Positions 16,597-23,378 of a DNA stretch of 25,936 nt are shown here, in pieces (within the stretch, counting starts at the first letter, position 1; each line of letters opens with the position of its first letter). Source of the DNA: WTJO01 sp965660165 (lineage in GTDB: Bacteria; Pseudomonadota; Alphaproteobacteria; Puniceispirillales; Puniceispirillaceae); NCBI GenBank assembly GCA_965660165.1, contig CBFHYU010000028.1:1-25936 (forward strand), given 5' to 3'. The notes beneath the pieces were generated by a model. That model was not told the DNA's origin. It saw nothing but the letters and a program-made list of their open reading frames with translations, and searched no databases. Made by a program: the position numbers and the translations under genes.

Positions 16597-17175
16597 TCAA
16601 GAATCTTGTGGTTTTTTTGGAATTGCGTTATTTTCTGCGCTATCAGCGCCCAATTCTCCTATGATGGCGGAGTCTGGACATAATGTTTTTTGCATAAAGA
16701 CAACATCGATAAAACGGCCAAATTTTATCCCCATATTTTGCGCAATGCCGATGAGCCTGAAGCCAGCCTTCTCGTGGGTGAGTCGTGAGCCAAGATTTTC
16801 ACTATCCCCAATTACAGCTATCATCTGGTGAAATCCGTTTTCGGTGCAATAGGTGATTAGCTTGTATAGCAACGCCTTACCAATACCTTGCCGTAAATAC
16901 TCAGGATGCACATACAGGCTATCTTCAACGGTGTATCTATAGCCAGAGCGCTGTTTATGTGCCGAGCCATAGCCATAGCCGCAAATAAACTCTTCCTGCG
17001 TTACCGCTACAAATACAGGATAGCCAGCAGCCCTAATATCGCCTAGCCGTCTTGCCATCTCATCAGCAGAAGGCGGGCTAGTCTCAAAACTGCCTGTGCC
17101 ATAGCTCACATGATGGGCATAGATAGCGGCAATCTGGCTGCAATCCGAATCTTCATAGGCGCGAATGGTAAACAT
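16597..17175 (-). CDS. GNAT N-acetyltransferase, phosphinothricin acetyltransferase (PAT/MnaT) type
   Basis: A 192-residue GNAT protein. The acetyl-CoA pyrophosphate loop is RQGIGKALL (about 115-123), preceded by the DSLYVHPEYL strand; the N-terminus (IRAYEDSDCSQIAAIYAHHV) and GTGSFETSPPS match the PAT/YncA subgroup, which acetylates phosphinothricin or methionine sulfone/sulfoximine-like amino acids. It is cytoplasmic. About 20 acidic residues at the C-terminus (GELGADSAENNAIPKKPQDS) extend beyond the usual end. It lies 20 bases after the 252-residue gene on the same strand, which suggests a two-gene unit. The native substrate cannot be told from the sequence. Confidence 0.85.
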   Translation of the reverse strand: MFTIRAYEDSDCSQIAAIYAHHVSYGTGSFETSPPSADEMARRLGDIRAAGYPVFVAVTQEEFICGYGYGSAHKQRSGYRYTVEDSLYVHPEYLRQGIGKALLYKLITYCTENGFHQMIAVIGDSENLGSRLTHEKAGFRLIGIAQNMGIKFGRFIDVVFMQKTLCPDSAIIGELGADSAENNAIPKKPQDS

Positions 17176-17195
17176 ATAAGTGTGGGCGTCCTAAA

Positions 17196-17954
17196 TTATG
17201 GTCTGAAGCTGAAGGGTGAGCTTTCAAGCCATGAGATGTCAAGAGCGCATAATGCGTCTCTATCAAATTCAATATCTGATTCCCAGTAACGGCCATTTTC
17301 AACCAGATAGCCTAGCCTGTTTTCTATGCTAAGTGCATCCTCTATTGCTTGGTTGTTTGGGGCAGGGTAGGCGGCTGGCAGGTTTAACTCGCCCTCTGCT
17401 GAAATGCTTGCCCTATCAAATAATAATCTGGAAGGGCCGTCAGATAGATTATAAATTTTGCATCCTGTTCTGTAAGCAAGGCAATATAGTCTGGCAGAAC
17501 AGGCTTCAAGGCTGGTGAGTGTGATGTCATTTCTTAGGGGATCAGGCGTGCCCGTCCCATAAAAATGGGTAGCCCCTGTTTTGGGATAATGCATATCGCA
17601 TCCTATAAATAGCATGGTTTTGGGCGCTAATCTGGCAAGTGCCCAATAGGCGGTAGTATAGGCCATTGTGCCACCAGCATAGACAAAGCCGCCAAATATA
17701 TTCTGTGCTGGCACAAAGTCATGTTCATCAATCAGCATTTGATGCCGCTTTAGTGTGTGCGGCAGGCGGCTTGACGGAAAATCATCAGGATAGACCAGAT
17801 AATCCCAGTCATTGCGCACTTGCCATGCGTTATTGATGGTAACAATTGCACTAAAGATAGATTTATCCCAGCTGGTTGCCTGAACAGCATTAGGCCCAGA
17901 GCCTATGATAAGAACAGGCTTATCGCTGTTGATGGGGGGTGTTGTAATAGTCAC
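17196..17954 (-). CDS. Unrecognised 252-aa protein, possibly Rossmann-like glycan-related
   Basis: A 252-residue soluble protein that starts at GTG 17954 (weak purine stretch upstream; no earlier in-frame ATG). The opening VLIIGSGPNAV (about 14-24) followed by TINNAW and DYLVYPDDFP looks like a nucleotide-binding Rossmann-like fold, and the middle AGGTMAYTTAYWALARL with FIGCDMHYP resembles the arrangement seen in DUF115/MptE-like and some sialyltransferase-like proteins. I cannot name a family firmly. It has many aromatic residues and ends SSPFSFRP. It precedes the GNAT gene on the same strand by 20 bases, so the two may modify a shared small molecule; this is only a context inference. Confidence 0.6.
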   Translation of the reverse strand: MTITTPPINSDKPVLIIGSGPNAVQATSWDKSIFSAIVTINNAWQVRNDWDYLVYPDDFPSSRLPHTLKRHQMLIDEHDFVPAQNIFGGFVYAGGTMAYTTAYWALARLAPKTMLFIGCDMHYPKTGATHFYGTGTPDPLRNDITLTSLEACSARLYCLAYRTGCKIYNLSDGPSRLLFDRASISAEGELNLPAAYPAPNNQAIEDALSIENRLGYLVENGRYWESDIEFDRDALCALDISWLESSPFSFRP

Positions 17955-18068
17955 TAGCTGTCTTGTTCCGATATTGCTATAAGGCGATATATTTCTGCTG
18001 GTTTATACTAAGATTTCTTTTATAATGTGTGGTTGGTTATAACGTGGGCATCAGGCAAGGTTCAAGAT

Positions 18069-18995
18069 ATGAAACAGATAATTCTTCTTGATGGTGGTTT
18101 AGGTCAGGAAATTAATAACAGGTCATCTCAGCTTCAGTCTCATCCGTTATGGTCTGTGAATGTAATGCATGCTGAACCAGAGATTGTAGTGGATGTGCAT
18201 AAGGCATTTATAGAGGCAGGCGCAAAAGTGCTGTCATTGAATAACTATACCGCATCCATCACCAGAATGACCCGTAATCAGATGGGTGATTTGTTTGAGC
18301 GTACCCATCAGCTAGCGATTGAGCTGATGAACAGGGCTATAGATCAGTCAGAGGTCGAACGAAGTGACTTAAATATCGCAGGGTGCCTGCCCCCTCTGGC
18401 AGCGTCATATGTCGCCTCAGAGGCGCTTGGCTATCAGCGTTCTTTTGATGAATATTGCCGCCTTGTTGAGGTGCAACAGGCTGGTGTTGATCTGTTCCTG
18501 ATTGAAACAATCTCGAATATTGAAGAAGCTGAGGCTGCGGTAGATGCGCTGGCCGCCTATGGCCAGACCGCCTATATTGGCCTTACCGTGTCAGACGAAC
18601 TCTCAGATAGCCCAGTGCCGTGCCTTCGTTCAGGTGAGCCGTTGGATGAGGCTGTGCATATGTTGCAGGAAAAACAGGTAGGCGCTGTCATGGTGAATTG
18701 TAGCTTCCCTGAAATGGTAACCAAATCAATGGCTGTGCTAGCAAGTTCAGGGTTGATGTTTGGCGGCTATGCAAATGGCTTTACGTCAATAGATGCGCTA
18801 AGCCCTGGCGGCACAGTAGATGCGCTTGCCGCGCGGCAAGATTTATCGCCTGAACGCTATGGTATGCATGTGTTTGACTGGATTGATGCGGGGGCATCTA
18901 TTGTTGGCGGATGCTGTGAAATTAGCCCAGCCCATATCGCCCATATTCATCAGAAATTGGCCGCACGCAACATTACCGCGGTTAAGCTGGTATAA
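18069..18995 (+). CDS. Homocysteine S-methyltransferase family protein
   Basis: A 308-residue TIM-barrel methyltransferase. The open frame begins at GTG 18027, but ATG 18069 has an AAGG site 8 bases upstream and begins directly at the domain (MKQIILLDGGLGQEI), so I use it. The zinc ligands are in place: Cys211 in VNCSFPEM and Cys282/Cys283 in GGCCEISPAHI. Members transfer a methyl group from S-methylmethionine, betaine or similar donors to homocysteine (MmuM-like), or have related demethylase roles. No SMM permease is adjacent. The gene stands alone, converging on the cold-shock gene. Confidence 0.88.
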   Translation: MKQIILLDGGLGQEINNRSSQLQSHPLWSVNVMHAEPEIVVDVHKAFIEAGAKVLSLNNYTASITRMTRNQMGDLFERTHQLAIELMNRAIDQSEVERSDLNIAGCLPPLAASYVASEALGYQRSFDEYCRLVEVQQAGVDLFLIETISNIEEAEAAVDALAAYGQTAYIGLTVSDELSDSPVPCLRSGEPLDEAVHMLQEKQVGAVMVNCSFPEMVTKSMAVLASSGLMFGGYANGFTSIDALSPGGTVDALAARQDLSPERYGMHVFDWIDAGASIVGGCCEISPAHIAHIHQKLAARNITAVKLV

Positions 18996-19057
18996 ACGGC
19001 GTTCAGGCTGGCTAGGCAGGGGCAAGAAAAACCGCCCCACGCCTTAGATGTTTTGCG

Positions 19058-19079
19058 CTCACCTAACGCATTAGGCGAG
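19058..19079 (-). terminator. Stem-loop between converging genes, possible terminator
   Basis: On the minus strand CTCGCCTAA pairs with TTAGGTGAG (one G-U pair) around a 4-base loop, just after the cold-shock stop. On the plus strand the same segment has an A-C mismatch. No T tract follows on either strand, so it may be a Rho-independent terminator of low quality or simply a 3' stabiliser. Confidence 0.35.
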
Positions 19080-19093
19080 AGACGTCATAGTTA

Positions 19094-19300
19094 CTATTCT
19101 ACAGTCAGATTAACGGCAGATGTTTTGCCGTTCTTGCCTGTTTCTAGTTCATACGATATTTTCTGATCTTCCTGAAGTGTTTCAAGTCCAGCTTTCTGAA
19201 CAGCGCTGATATGCACAAACACATCATTATCTTCGCCTTCAGGCTTGATGAACCCGTAACCCTTAGTTGGATTAAACCATTTTACCGTACCTGTATTCAT
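19094..19300 (-). CDS. cspA: Cold-shock protein of the CspA family
   Basis: A 68-residue single cold-shock domain. RNP1 KGYGFIKPE and RNP2 VFVHIS are intact, and the start MNTGTVKWFNPTKGYGF is canonical. The reading frame is longer (to 19336), but ATG 19300 carries GGAG 8 bases upstream and gives the normal 66-70 residue length. It binds single-stranded RNA and DNA and acts as an RNA chaperone in the cytoplasm. Immediately upstream on the transcript is a hairpin (19311-19350) whose lower stem reaches the SD sequence, so translation may be controlled by RNA structure. The gene appears monocistronic. Several homologues usually occur per genome, so the exact paralogue is not determined. Confidence 0.93.
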   Translation of the reverse strand: MNTGTVKWFNPTKGYGFIKPEGEDNDVFVHISAVQKAGLETLQEDQKISYELETGKNGKTSAVNLTVE

Positions 19301-19310
19301 TATCTTACTC

Positions 19311-19350
19311 CGATTGAAAAGGTGTTTGGCAAGCAACCTTGTTTCAATCG
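19311..19350 (-). promoter_or_regulatory. 5' leader hairpin adjacent to the cspA ribosome binding site
   Basis: CGATTGAAA (19311-19319) is the exact reverse complement of TTTCAATCG (19342-19350); AGGT and ACCT can extend it past a 2-base bulge. On the minus-strand transcript the hairpin ends directly at the GGAG of the SD, about 10 bases from ATG 19300. It may act as a thermosensor, since cold-shock leaders are known to refold with temperature; the function here is inferred. Confidence 0.5.
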
Positions 19351-19446
19351 AACGAAAACTGCATACCAGGCCAAAAAACAGATGACCTGCCTCTCCAATC
19401 CCATAATGCTGACAGATTGTCCAGATGTTTTGTTACTTTGCGGAAC

Positions 19447-19460
19447 AATTTGAACAAATT
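19447..19460. repeat. 14-bp inverted repeat upstream of cspA
   Basis: AATTTG (19447-19452), two A's, then CAAATT (19455-19460). It lies in the AT-rich gap before cspA next to a TTGACT element on the minus strand. It could be a regulator site, but AT-rich dyads also arise by chance. Confidence 0.3.
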
Positions 19461-19504
19461 ACAGTCAATTTTGGTAAAATGAGTATTTTAGCTAGCCTGC
19501 CATC

Positions 19505-19541
19505 TTGCGCATATCTGAATTAACCTCTAGCTCATGCGCAA
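19505..19541. repeat. Inverted repeat downstream of the ankyrin gene
   Basis: TTGCGCAT (19505-19512) and ATGCGCAA (19534-19541) are exact inverses separated by 21 bases, starting 19 bases after the ankyrin stop on the transcript. No T tract follows. It may be an mRNA 3' hairpin. Together with the two elements near cspA it accounts for most visible structure in 19301-19559. Confidence 0.4.
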
Positions 19542-19559
19542 ATCTGGTAAGCAGAGCAA

Positions 19560-20195
19560 TTAGGCGCTGTTTGCAATCATAGCTTTTTCAAGCAAGGTGG
19601 CAGTTGTGTCATGTCCAAGCTTTACAGCCAAATCATATGGGCTTAATCCTATGCTATTAACGATATTTGGATTAGCATTATGGGCTAGCAAATCAGCAAT
19701 GATCTGGTCATGGCCTCTATAGGCTGCCCAATGAAGCGGTGTTGAGCCATCTAACATTTGCAAATCAAAGTTGGCGCCATGTTCAAGCAATACAGATACC
19801 GCATCTGCCTTGCCAAATAGTGCAGAAAGATGCAAGGCTGAGCCGCCAAAATTATCATCAGCATCTACATTTGCGCCAGCCGCCAATAATAGCTTCATTG
19901 CGCCAATCCTGTTCCACCTGCCTGCGGCATGTAATGGCCGCCAGCCTATGCTGTTGCCAGCTTCAATATCGGCGCCCTTATCCAGCAAATAGCCAAGCGA
20001 ATCTGCCTGATTAAACAGCACCGCAACATGCAAAGCCGCTCTGCCTTCACTGTCACGCACATCAATATCAGCGCCATCTGCAAGTGCTTGTTCAATAGCT
20101 ATCAGGTTGCCTGTTGCTGCGCCCTCATGAATAGGGTCAGCTCGCGCGCCGCTGATTAAGATAAACAGACTCATGACTATATAGATAAACCGCAT
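19560..20195 (-). CDS. Exported ankyrin-repeat protein
   Basis: A 211-residue protein with a signal peptide (RFIYIVMSLFILISGARA, cut before DPIHEG) and about five ankyrin repeats: the units GRAALHVAVLFNQ, GWRPLHAAGRWNR, GGSALHLSALFGK, GSTPLHWAAYRGH and LSPYDLAVKLGH follow the 33-residue period. The frame allows ATG 20207, but GGAGGG sits 5 bases before ATG 20195, which I choose. Ankyrin proteins of this size act as periplasmic protein-binding scaffolds; periplasmic versions have been linked to catalase protection, but no catalase is nearby. It is monocistronic, between two intergenic stretches. Confidence 0.88.
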   Translation of the reverse strand: MRFIYIVMSLFILISGARADPIHEGAATGNLIAIEQALADGADIDVRDSEGRAALHVAVLFNQADSLGYLLDKGADIEAGNSIGWRPLHAAGRWNRIGAMKLLLAAGANVDADDNFGGSALHLSALFGKADAVSVLLEHGANFDLQMLDGSTPLHWAAYRGHDQIIADLLAHNANPNIVNSIGLSPYDLAVKLGHDTTATLLEKAMIANSA

Positions 20196-20379
20196 AATGC
20201 CCTCCATGACGCAATTTGAAATTCTATGGTAGGGCGATTAAGATTTAGCCGAAAGGCATGAATAGCATTGCCGATTTTGACAGCAACACCAGATATTTTA
20301 GAGTAGCGTCACATTAAGATTGGCGGCAATGAGTGATATTTGCGTGTCACACTGCGCCGAAATAGGTGAGGATTTGGTA

Positions 20380-20484
20380 ATGCCTGCATGGCTTGAGACG
20401 ATTATCGGCTACTGGTGGGACTATTTTTTTGAGCCATTGATAAGCTATCTTGCCATTATTTCCAGTACATTAGGGCTAACATAG
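20380..20484 (+). CDS. Possible small membrane protein (34 aa)
   Basis: In the 411-base gap between the ankyrin and lipoprotein genes, an ATG at 20380 preceded by AGGTGAGG (about 7 bases) opens a frame coding for MPAWLETIIGYWWDYFFEPL followed by a hydrophobic tail. The residues look like one membrane segment with a Trp-rich start. The same frame is open from ATG 20329, giving 51 residues. The rest of the gap, 20196-20328 and 20485-20606, shows no gene; the latter part is AT-rich and may hold the lipoprotein promoter. There is no homology evidence, so this call is tentative. Confidence 0.35.
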   Translation: MPAWLETIIGYWWDYFFEPLISYLAIISSTLGLT

Positions 20485-20606
20485 CAAGCTAATGCAATTA
20501 TCCATTATGGCGTTATAGCCCATAATATAAATTGTAATTTTTCAGATTCCTTATATTCTGCTTGCAATAACTGTGTGAGAAATGAGAGTCGTTAAAGGTA
20601 CGATAG

Positions 20607-21314
20607 ATGATTTGTGCTAGAATATTACCTGTATTGTTGGGTTCATGTCTGTTGGCTGGCTGTTCTGGGAATGGCATATTGGCTAGTGTTGGTCAGAAAG
20701 CATCTGAGATACTATCATCTGCTACCAGCCATCATATTAAAACGGCTCCTTATGCAGCGTATGAAGATCAATCTTACAGCTTTCAGCTAGAAGTTGATGA
20801 TATTGATATCCCGTATGGGGATAGAGTGTCTTTTTCCATCATCTCATTGCCGCAATGGCTGAAACTCAGCAGAACAGGATTGCTGGAGGGCATACCACAA
20901 AATAGCGATGTTGGGGATGTTGATATACAGGTGCGTGTAACAGATATTGGCGGCAAGTCAGATGATGCCAGCTTTACCATCACCGTATTTAATACCAATG
21001 ATGATCCGTTTTTCATTACAGATAGTCTGCCGCCTGCCATACAAGATGAGGCCTATGAATTTCAGCTAGAAGTAGATGATATTGACGTGCCCTATGGAGA
21101 TGCGCTGAGATTCCGTATGATTTCAGGCCCTGAGTGGCTATCTTTATCTGATGATGGCGTGCTGACAGGCACCCCAGCAAATGCAGATGTGGGTAAAGAT
21201 TTGTTGATGGTAGAATTGTCAGATACCGCAAGAAGCACACTTCAGAAAGAATTTGATATTGTGGTTGAAAATGTGAATGACCAGCCAGTATTCCTGCTTC
21301 AAAGCCAAAAATAA
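20607..21314 (+). CDS. Lipoprotein with two cadherin-like Ig (He_PIG/CADG-type) domains
   Basis: A 235-residue protein with lipobox LLAGC (Cys19), so it should be lipidated and anchored to a membrane, facing the periplasm or outside. After a linker it has two tandem domains, roughly 48-131 and 138-230, each with the pattern FQLEVDDID.PYGD, a middle QWLKLS/EWLSLS with G.L.G.P, and a final D-rich strand. This is the putative-Ig/dystroglycan cadherin-like type, usually calcium-binding in adhesion proteins. The two domains share strong nucleotide similarity at their starts, so one arose by duplication. AAAGG stands 8 bases before ATG 20607. The ligand is unknown; no partner gene lies next to it. 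Confidence 0.82.
   Translation: MICARILPVLLGSCLLAGCSGNGILASVGQKASEILSSATSHHIKTAPYAAYEDQSYSFQLEVDDIDIPYGDRVSFSIISLPQWLKLSRTGLLEGIPQNSDVGDVDIQVRVTDIGGKSDDASFTITVFNTNDDPFFITDSLPPAIQDEAYEFQLEVDDIDVPYGDALRFRMISGPEWLSLSDDGVLTGTPANADVGKDLLMVELSDTARSTLQKEFDIVVENVNDQPVFLLQSQK
20781..21101 (+). repeat. Direct DNA repeat within the lipoprotein gene
   Basis: Two 42-base copies, 20781-20822 and 21060-21101, begin TTTCAGCTAGAAGT and differ at six positions, mostly third codon positions. They encode FQLEVDDID.PYGD in each Ig-like domain and lie 279 bases (93 codons) apart, the domain period. Confidence 0.8.
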
Positions 21315-21333
21315 CCTCTCTTAAATCTCTGGC

Positions 21334-21364
21334 CAGAAGCAGCAGGGAAATGCCTGTGCTTCTG
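21334..21364 (+). terminator. Hairpin after the lipoprotein gene
   Basis: CAGAAGCA (21334-21341) pairs with TGCTTCTG (21357-21364), and inside it CAGG pairs with CCTG past a one-base bulge, giving about 12 pairs. It lies 20 bases after the lipoprotein stop. No T tract follows, so termination strength is unsure. The remaining gap up to 21603 shows no well-supported gene. Confidence 0.45.
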
Positions 21365-21603
21365 ATCAGAGTAAATCACAAATGGGGAGAAGAGTGATCT
21401 ATAACAGGGCTCACGGCTGTGAAATTCCTGATGGAATGATTAAAAGCTATTTCTGCGCGACGGCATACTGCCAAAATCTGTTCATGGTGATGCATAAAAT
21501 GCACTGCTATCACAAATGCATCTGATAATAGAAATGTGGCCTTTCTGCCTTTTCTTCAGCATGTATCATCCCATCTTAAAAATTATAGTAAATGAGGGTT
21601 GAG

Positions 21604-21972
21604 ATGATAATAGTCTATTATGACGGCAAATGCGGCTTATGTAGCAAAGAGATTCGCTATTATCAGCGGATTGCACCAGAAAATAGATTTATCTGGCTAG
21701 ATATTGCAAGCGAGCCGCATCATCTTGACAATCTGCCGATCACTCAAGCAGACGCATTGCGCCGCCTACATGCTAAGATACCGAATTTGGGCTATGTTCA
21801 AGGGGTTGATGCATTTTGTGCTATCTGGCGCGAATTGCCCAAATGGCGCTGGCTTGCTGTATTTGCAAGCCTGCCACTGATAAAACAGATTGCCACTATT
21901 TGCTATAATCGCTTTGCAGATTACCGCTTTGCCAAGAATGCCCACTGCCAAATAGCAGTCTCTAATTCTTAA
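21604..21972 (+). CDS. DCC-family thiol-disulfide oxidoreductase-like protein (DUF393)
   Basis: A 122-residue protein with the DCC signature YYDGKCGLCSKEI near the N-terminus (DxxCxxC in the thioredoxin-like position), followed by FIWLDIAS and the GVDAFCAIWRELP segment typical of DUF393. Members are predicted thioredoxin-fold redox proteins, cytoplasmic; the partner is unknown. The frame begins at ATG 21592, but GAGGG just before ATG 21604 and the family start (MIIVYYDG) favour 21604. It converges on the CueR-type gene with 12 bases between the ends. Redox proteins next to a metal regulator can be functionally linked, but the orientation does not show it. Confidence 0.85.
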   Translation: MIIVYYDGKCGLCSKEIRYYQRIAPENRFIWLDIASEPHHLDNLPITQADALRRLHAKIPNLGYVQGVDAFCAIWRELPKWRWLAVFASLPLIKQIATICYNRFADYRFAKNAHCQIAVSNS

Positions 21973-21984
21973 ATGATTATGCTG

Positions 21985-22374
21985 TTATGCTTCAGATAGC
22001 GCATCCAGAATAGGGCATTGAGGGCGGTCATCCCCATGACAATGATGCGCCAGATGAAATAGCTGGTCTCTTAGCATGGTCAATTCTTCTAATTTTTTAT
22101 CAATCTGTGTGATTTTCTCAAGGGTAAGGGCTTTTACCTCAGAGCTAGGCCTGTTCTTATCCTGATACAGAGATAAAAGCTCTTTACATTCGGGAATGGT
22201 GAAGTTAAATCGCCGTGCTTTGCCAATGAATTGCAATTTTGCGATGTCATCTTGTGAGAAGCTTCGATAGCCTGTCTGACTGTCTGTCGCTGGCGTAATT
22301 AGTCCGATATTGGCATAATATCGAACTGTCTTAACCGTAAGACCAGATAATTTTGCTGCATGTCCAATATTCAT
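21985..22374 (-). CDS. cueR: CueR/HmrR-type MerR-family copper-responsive regulator
   Basis: A 129-residue MerR regulator: N-terminal winged helix (MNIGHAAKLSGLTVKTVRYY), a long dimerisation helix, and a C-terminal metal loop CHGDDRPQCPI with Cys112 and Cys120. These are the same numbers as the Cu(I) ligands of E. coli CueR, and the loop has the monovalent-ion form. It binds as a dimer between -35 and -10 of its target and underwinds the DNA when Cu(I) is bound. The only clear target here is the divergent promoter at 22387-22417, which drives the DUF4396 and cytochrome c' genes. AGGGGGA precedes ATG 22374. The metal could be another soft monovalent ion such as Ag(I) or Au(I). Confidence 0.87.
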   Translation of the reverse strand: MNIGHAAKLSGLTVKTVRYYANIGLITPATDSQTGYRSFSQDDIAKLQFIGKARRFNFTIPECKELLSLYQDKNRPSSEVKALTLEKITQIDKKLEELTMLRDQLFHLAHHCHGDDRPQCPILDALSEA

Positions 22375-22386
22375 CCATGATCCCCC

Positions 22387-22417
22387 TTGACCTTTCTGTT
22401 AGGGGAGAGTTTAACAT
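22387..22417 (+). promoter_or_regulatory. MerR-type promoter/CueR operator with 19-bp spacer
   Basis: TTGACC (22387-22392) and TAACAT (22412-22417) are separated by 19 bases instead of 17, the hallmark of MerR-controlled promoters. The spacer opens TTTC and carries GGGGAGAGT, a partly symmetric CueR-like operator (ACCTTTC against GGAGAGT). The start of transcription would fall about 15 bases before the SD of the DUF4396 gene. Confidence 0.75.
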
Positions 22418-22438
22418 ACTTCCCACATGGAGGGCAAA

Positions 22439-22885
22439 ATGACAGTTTTAGCGCAACAGCTTTCGATTAACTGGCAGTGTAAACATACATGGCGGCGAGC
22501 CTCATACAACACAATGTGGTGTTTGATAGGCTGTTCCATAGGTGATTTTGGCACCATAGCCTTTTTTCAATTTAATGGTATTGACTGGCCTGTTTTGGCG
22601 ATTATGACGCTTGCGATCATAAACGGGCTGATTACCTCTATCATTCTTGAGACGATTATTTTATCCCGTCAGATGGCATTTTCGCTTGCGTTCAAAACCG
22701 CTATTGGCATGTCACTAATCTCAATGATCGCGATGGAAGCTGCGATGAATATCACAGATGTTATGTTGACAGGCGGGGCAATGCTTACATGGTGGGTCGT
22801 GCCATTTATGCTTCTGGCAGGGTTTCTGGCGCCTTTGCCCTATAATTACTGGCGCTTAAAGGCGCTAGGCAAAGCCTGTCATTAA
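22439..22885 (+). CDS. DUF4396-type small membrane protein, predicted copper-inducible
   Basis: A 148-residue protein with three to four predicted membrane segments (about 26-45, 50-72, 84-105 and 114-135). The motif NTMWCLIGCSIGDFG (24-38) matches my recollection of DUF4396 proteins, with Cys28 and Cys32. Potential soft-metal ligands include Cys14/His16, Cys28/Cys32, a Met-rich pair of helices (Met91, 96, 99, 103, 109, 115, 124) and a terminal Cys-His. ATG 22439 has GGAGGG 5 bases upstream; an earlier ATG at 22427 overlaps that site. It is the first gene after the CueR-type promoter and lies 1 base before the cytochrome c' gene. A role in copper transport or assembly is inferred from the context. 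Confidence 0.72.
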   Translation: MTVLAQQLSINWQCKHTWRRASYNTMWCLIGCSIGDFGTIAFFQFNGIDWPVLAIMTLAIINGLITSIILETIILSRQMAFSLAFKTAIGMSLISMIAMEAAMNITDVMLTGGAMLTWWVVPFMLLAGFLAPLPYNYWRLKALGKACH

Positions 22886-22886
22886 C

Positions 22887-23357
22887 ATGATGTCCTACCT
22901 GTTGCAGCAAAAATCTATTGCAATGATGCCATTGGTAATTCTGGCGCTAATGCTGGTAGCGTTAGGGTCTGTTGCGGTTGCGCATCAGGGGGCTAGTGGC
23001 ATTGTTAAAGACAGGATGGATAGATTTTCTGACAGCCAGAAACAGCTTAAACGCCTTATAGGGTATGCACAGGCAGGACAGTTTGACGAGGCTGAACAAA
23101 TTGCTGGCGATTTGGCAAAATGGGCTGAGGAAATGCCTTCATATTTCCCCGAAGGCAGTATGCAAAAACCCTCGCAAGCGCGCCCCGAAATATGGCTTGA
23201 TTTTACCAGCTTTACCGAAAAAGCTGATGTCTTCAGACGTGCGTCACTAAGTGCGGGTAACGCTGCTGCGGCTCAGGATAGGGCGGGGCTAACAGCTGCG
23301 ATTAAGCAGGTGGCGAATAGCTGTAAATCCTGTCACACTGATTTTAGAATGAAATGA
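22887..23357 (+). CDS. Cytochrome c'/c556-type monoheme protein
   Basis: A 156-residue periplasmic cytochrome. A signal peptide (to about Ala32, cut before HQGASG) is followed by a four-helix-bundle sequence and a C-terminal heme site CKSCH (Cys146, Cys149, His150), as in the cytochrome c' family, where heme is bound near the end. KDRMDRFSDS at the start of the mature helix resembles the c556 helix A with a possible Met sixth ligand. It may bind NO or act in electron transfer or metal redox. Its ATG follows the DUF4396 stop by one base, so the two are co-transcribed from the CueR-type promoter. An ATG at 22890 is an alternative start. Confidence 0.85.
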   Translation: MMSYLLQQKSIAMMPLVILALMLVALGSVAVAHQGASGIVKDRMDRFSDSQKQLKRLIGYAQAGQFDEAEQIAGDLAKWAEEMPSYFPEGSMQKPSQARPEIWLDFTSFTEKADVFRRASLSAGNAAAAQDRAGLTAAIKQVANSCKSCHTDFRMK

Positions 23358-23378
23358 TATGGTTGACGGTTGGTCAGC

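Noticed and set aside
18027..18068. GTG start adding 14 residues to the homocysteine methyltransferase
   Set aside because: The domain begins directly at ATG 18069, which has AAGG at proper spacing; the extra residues look non-conserved.
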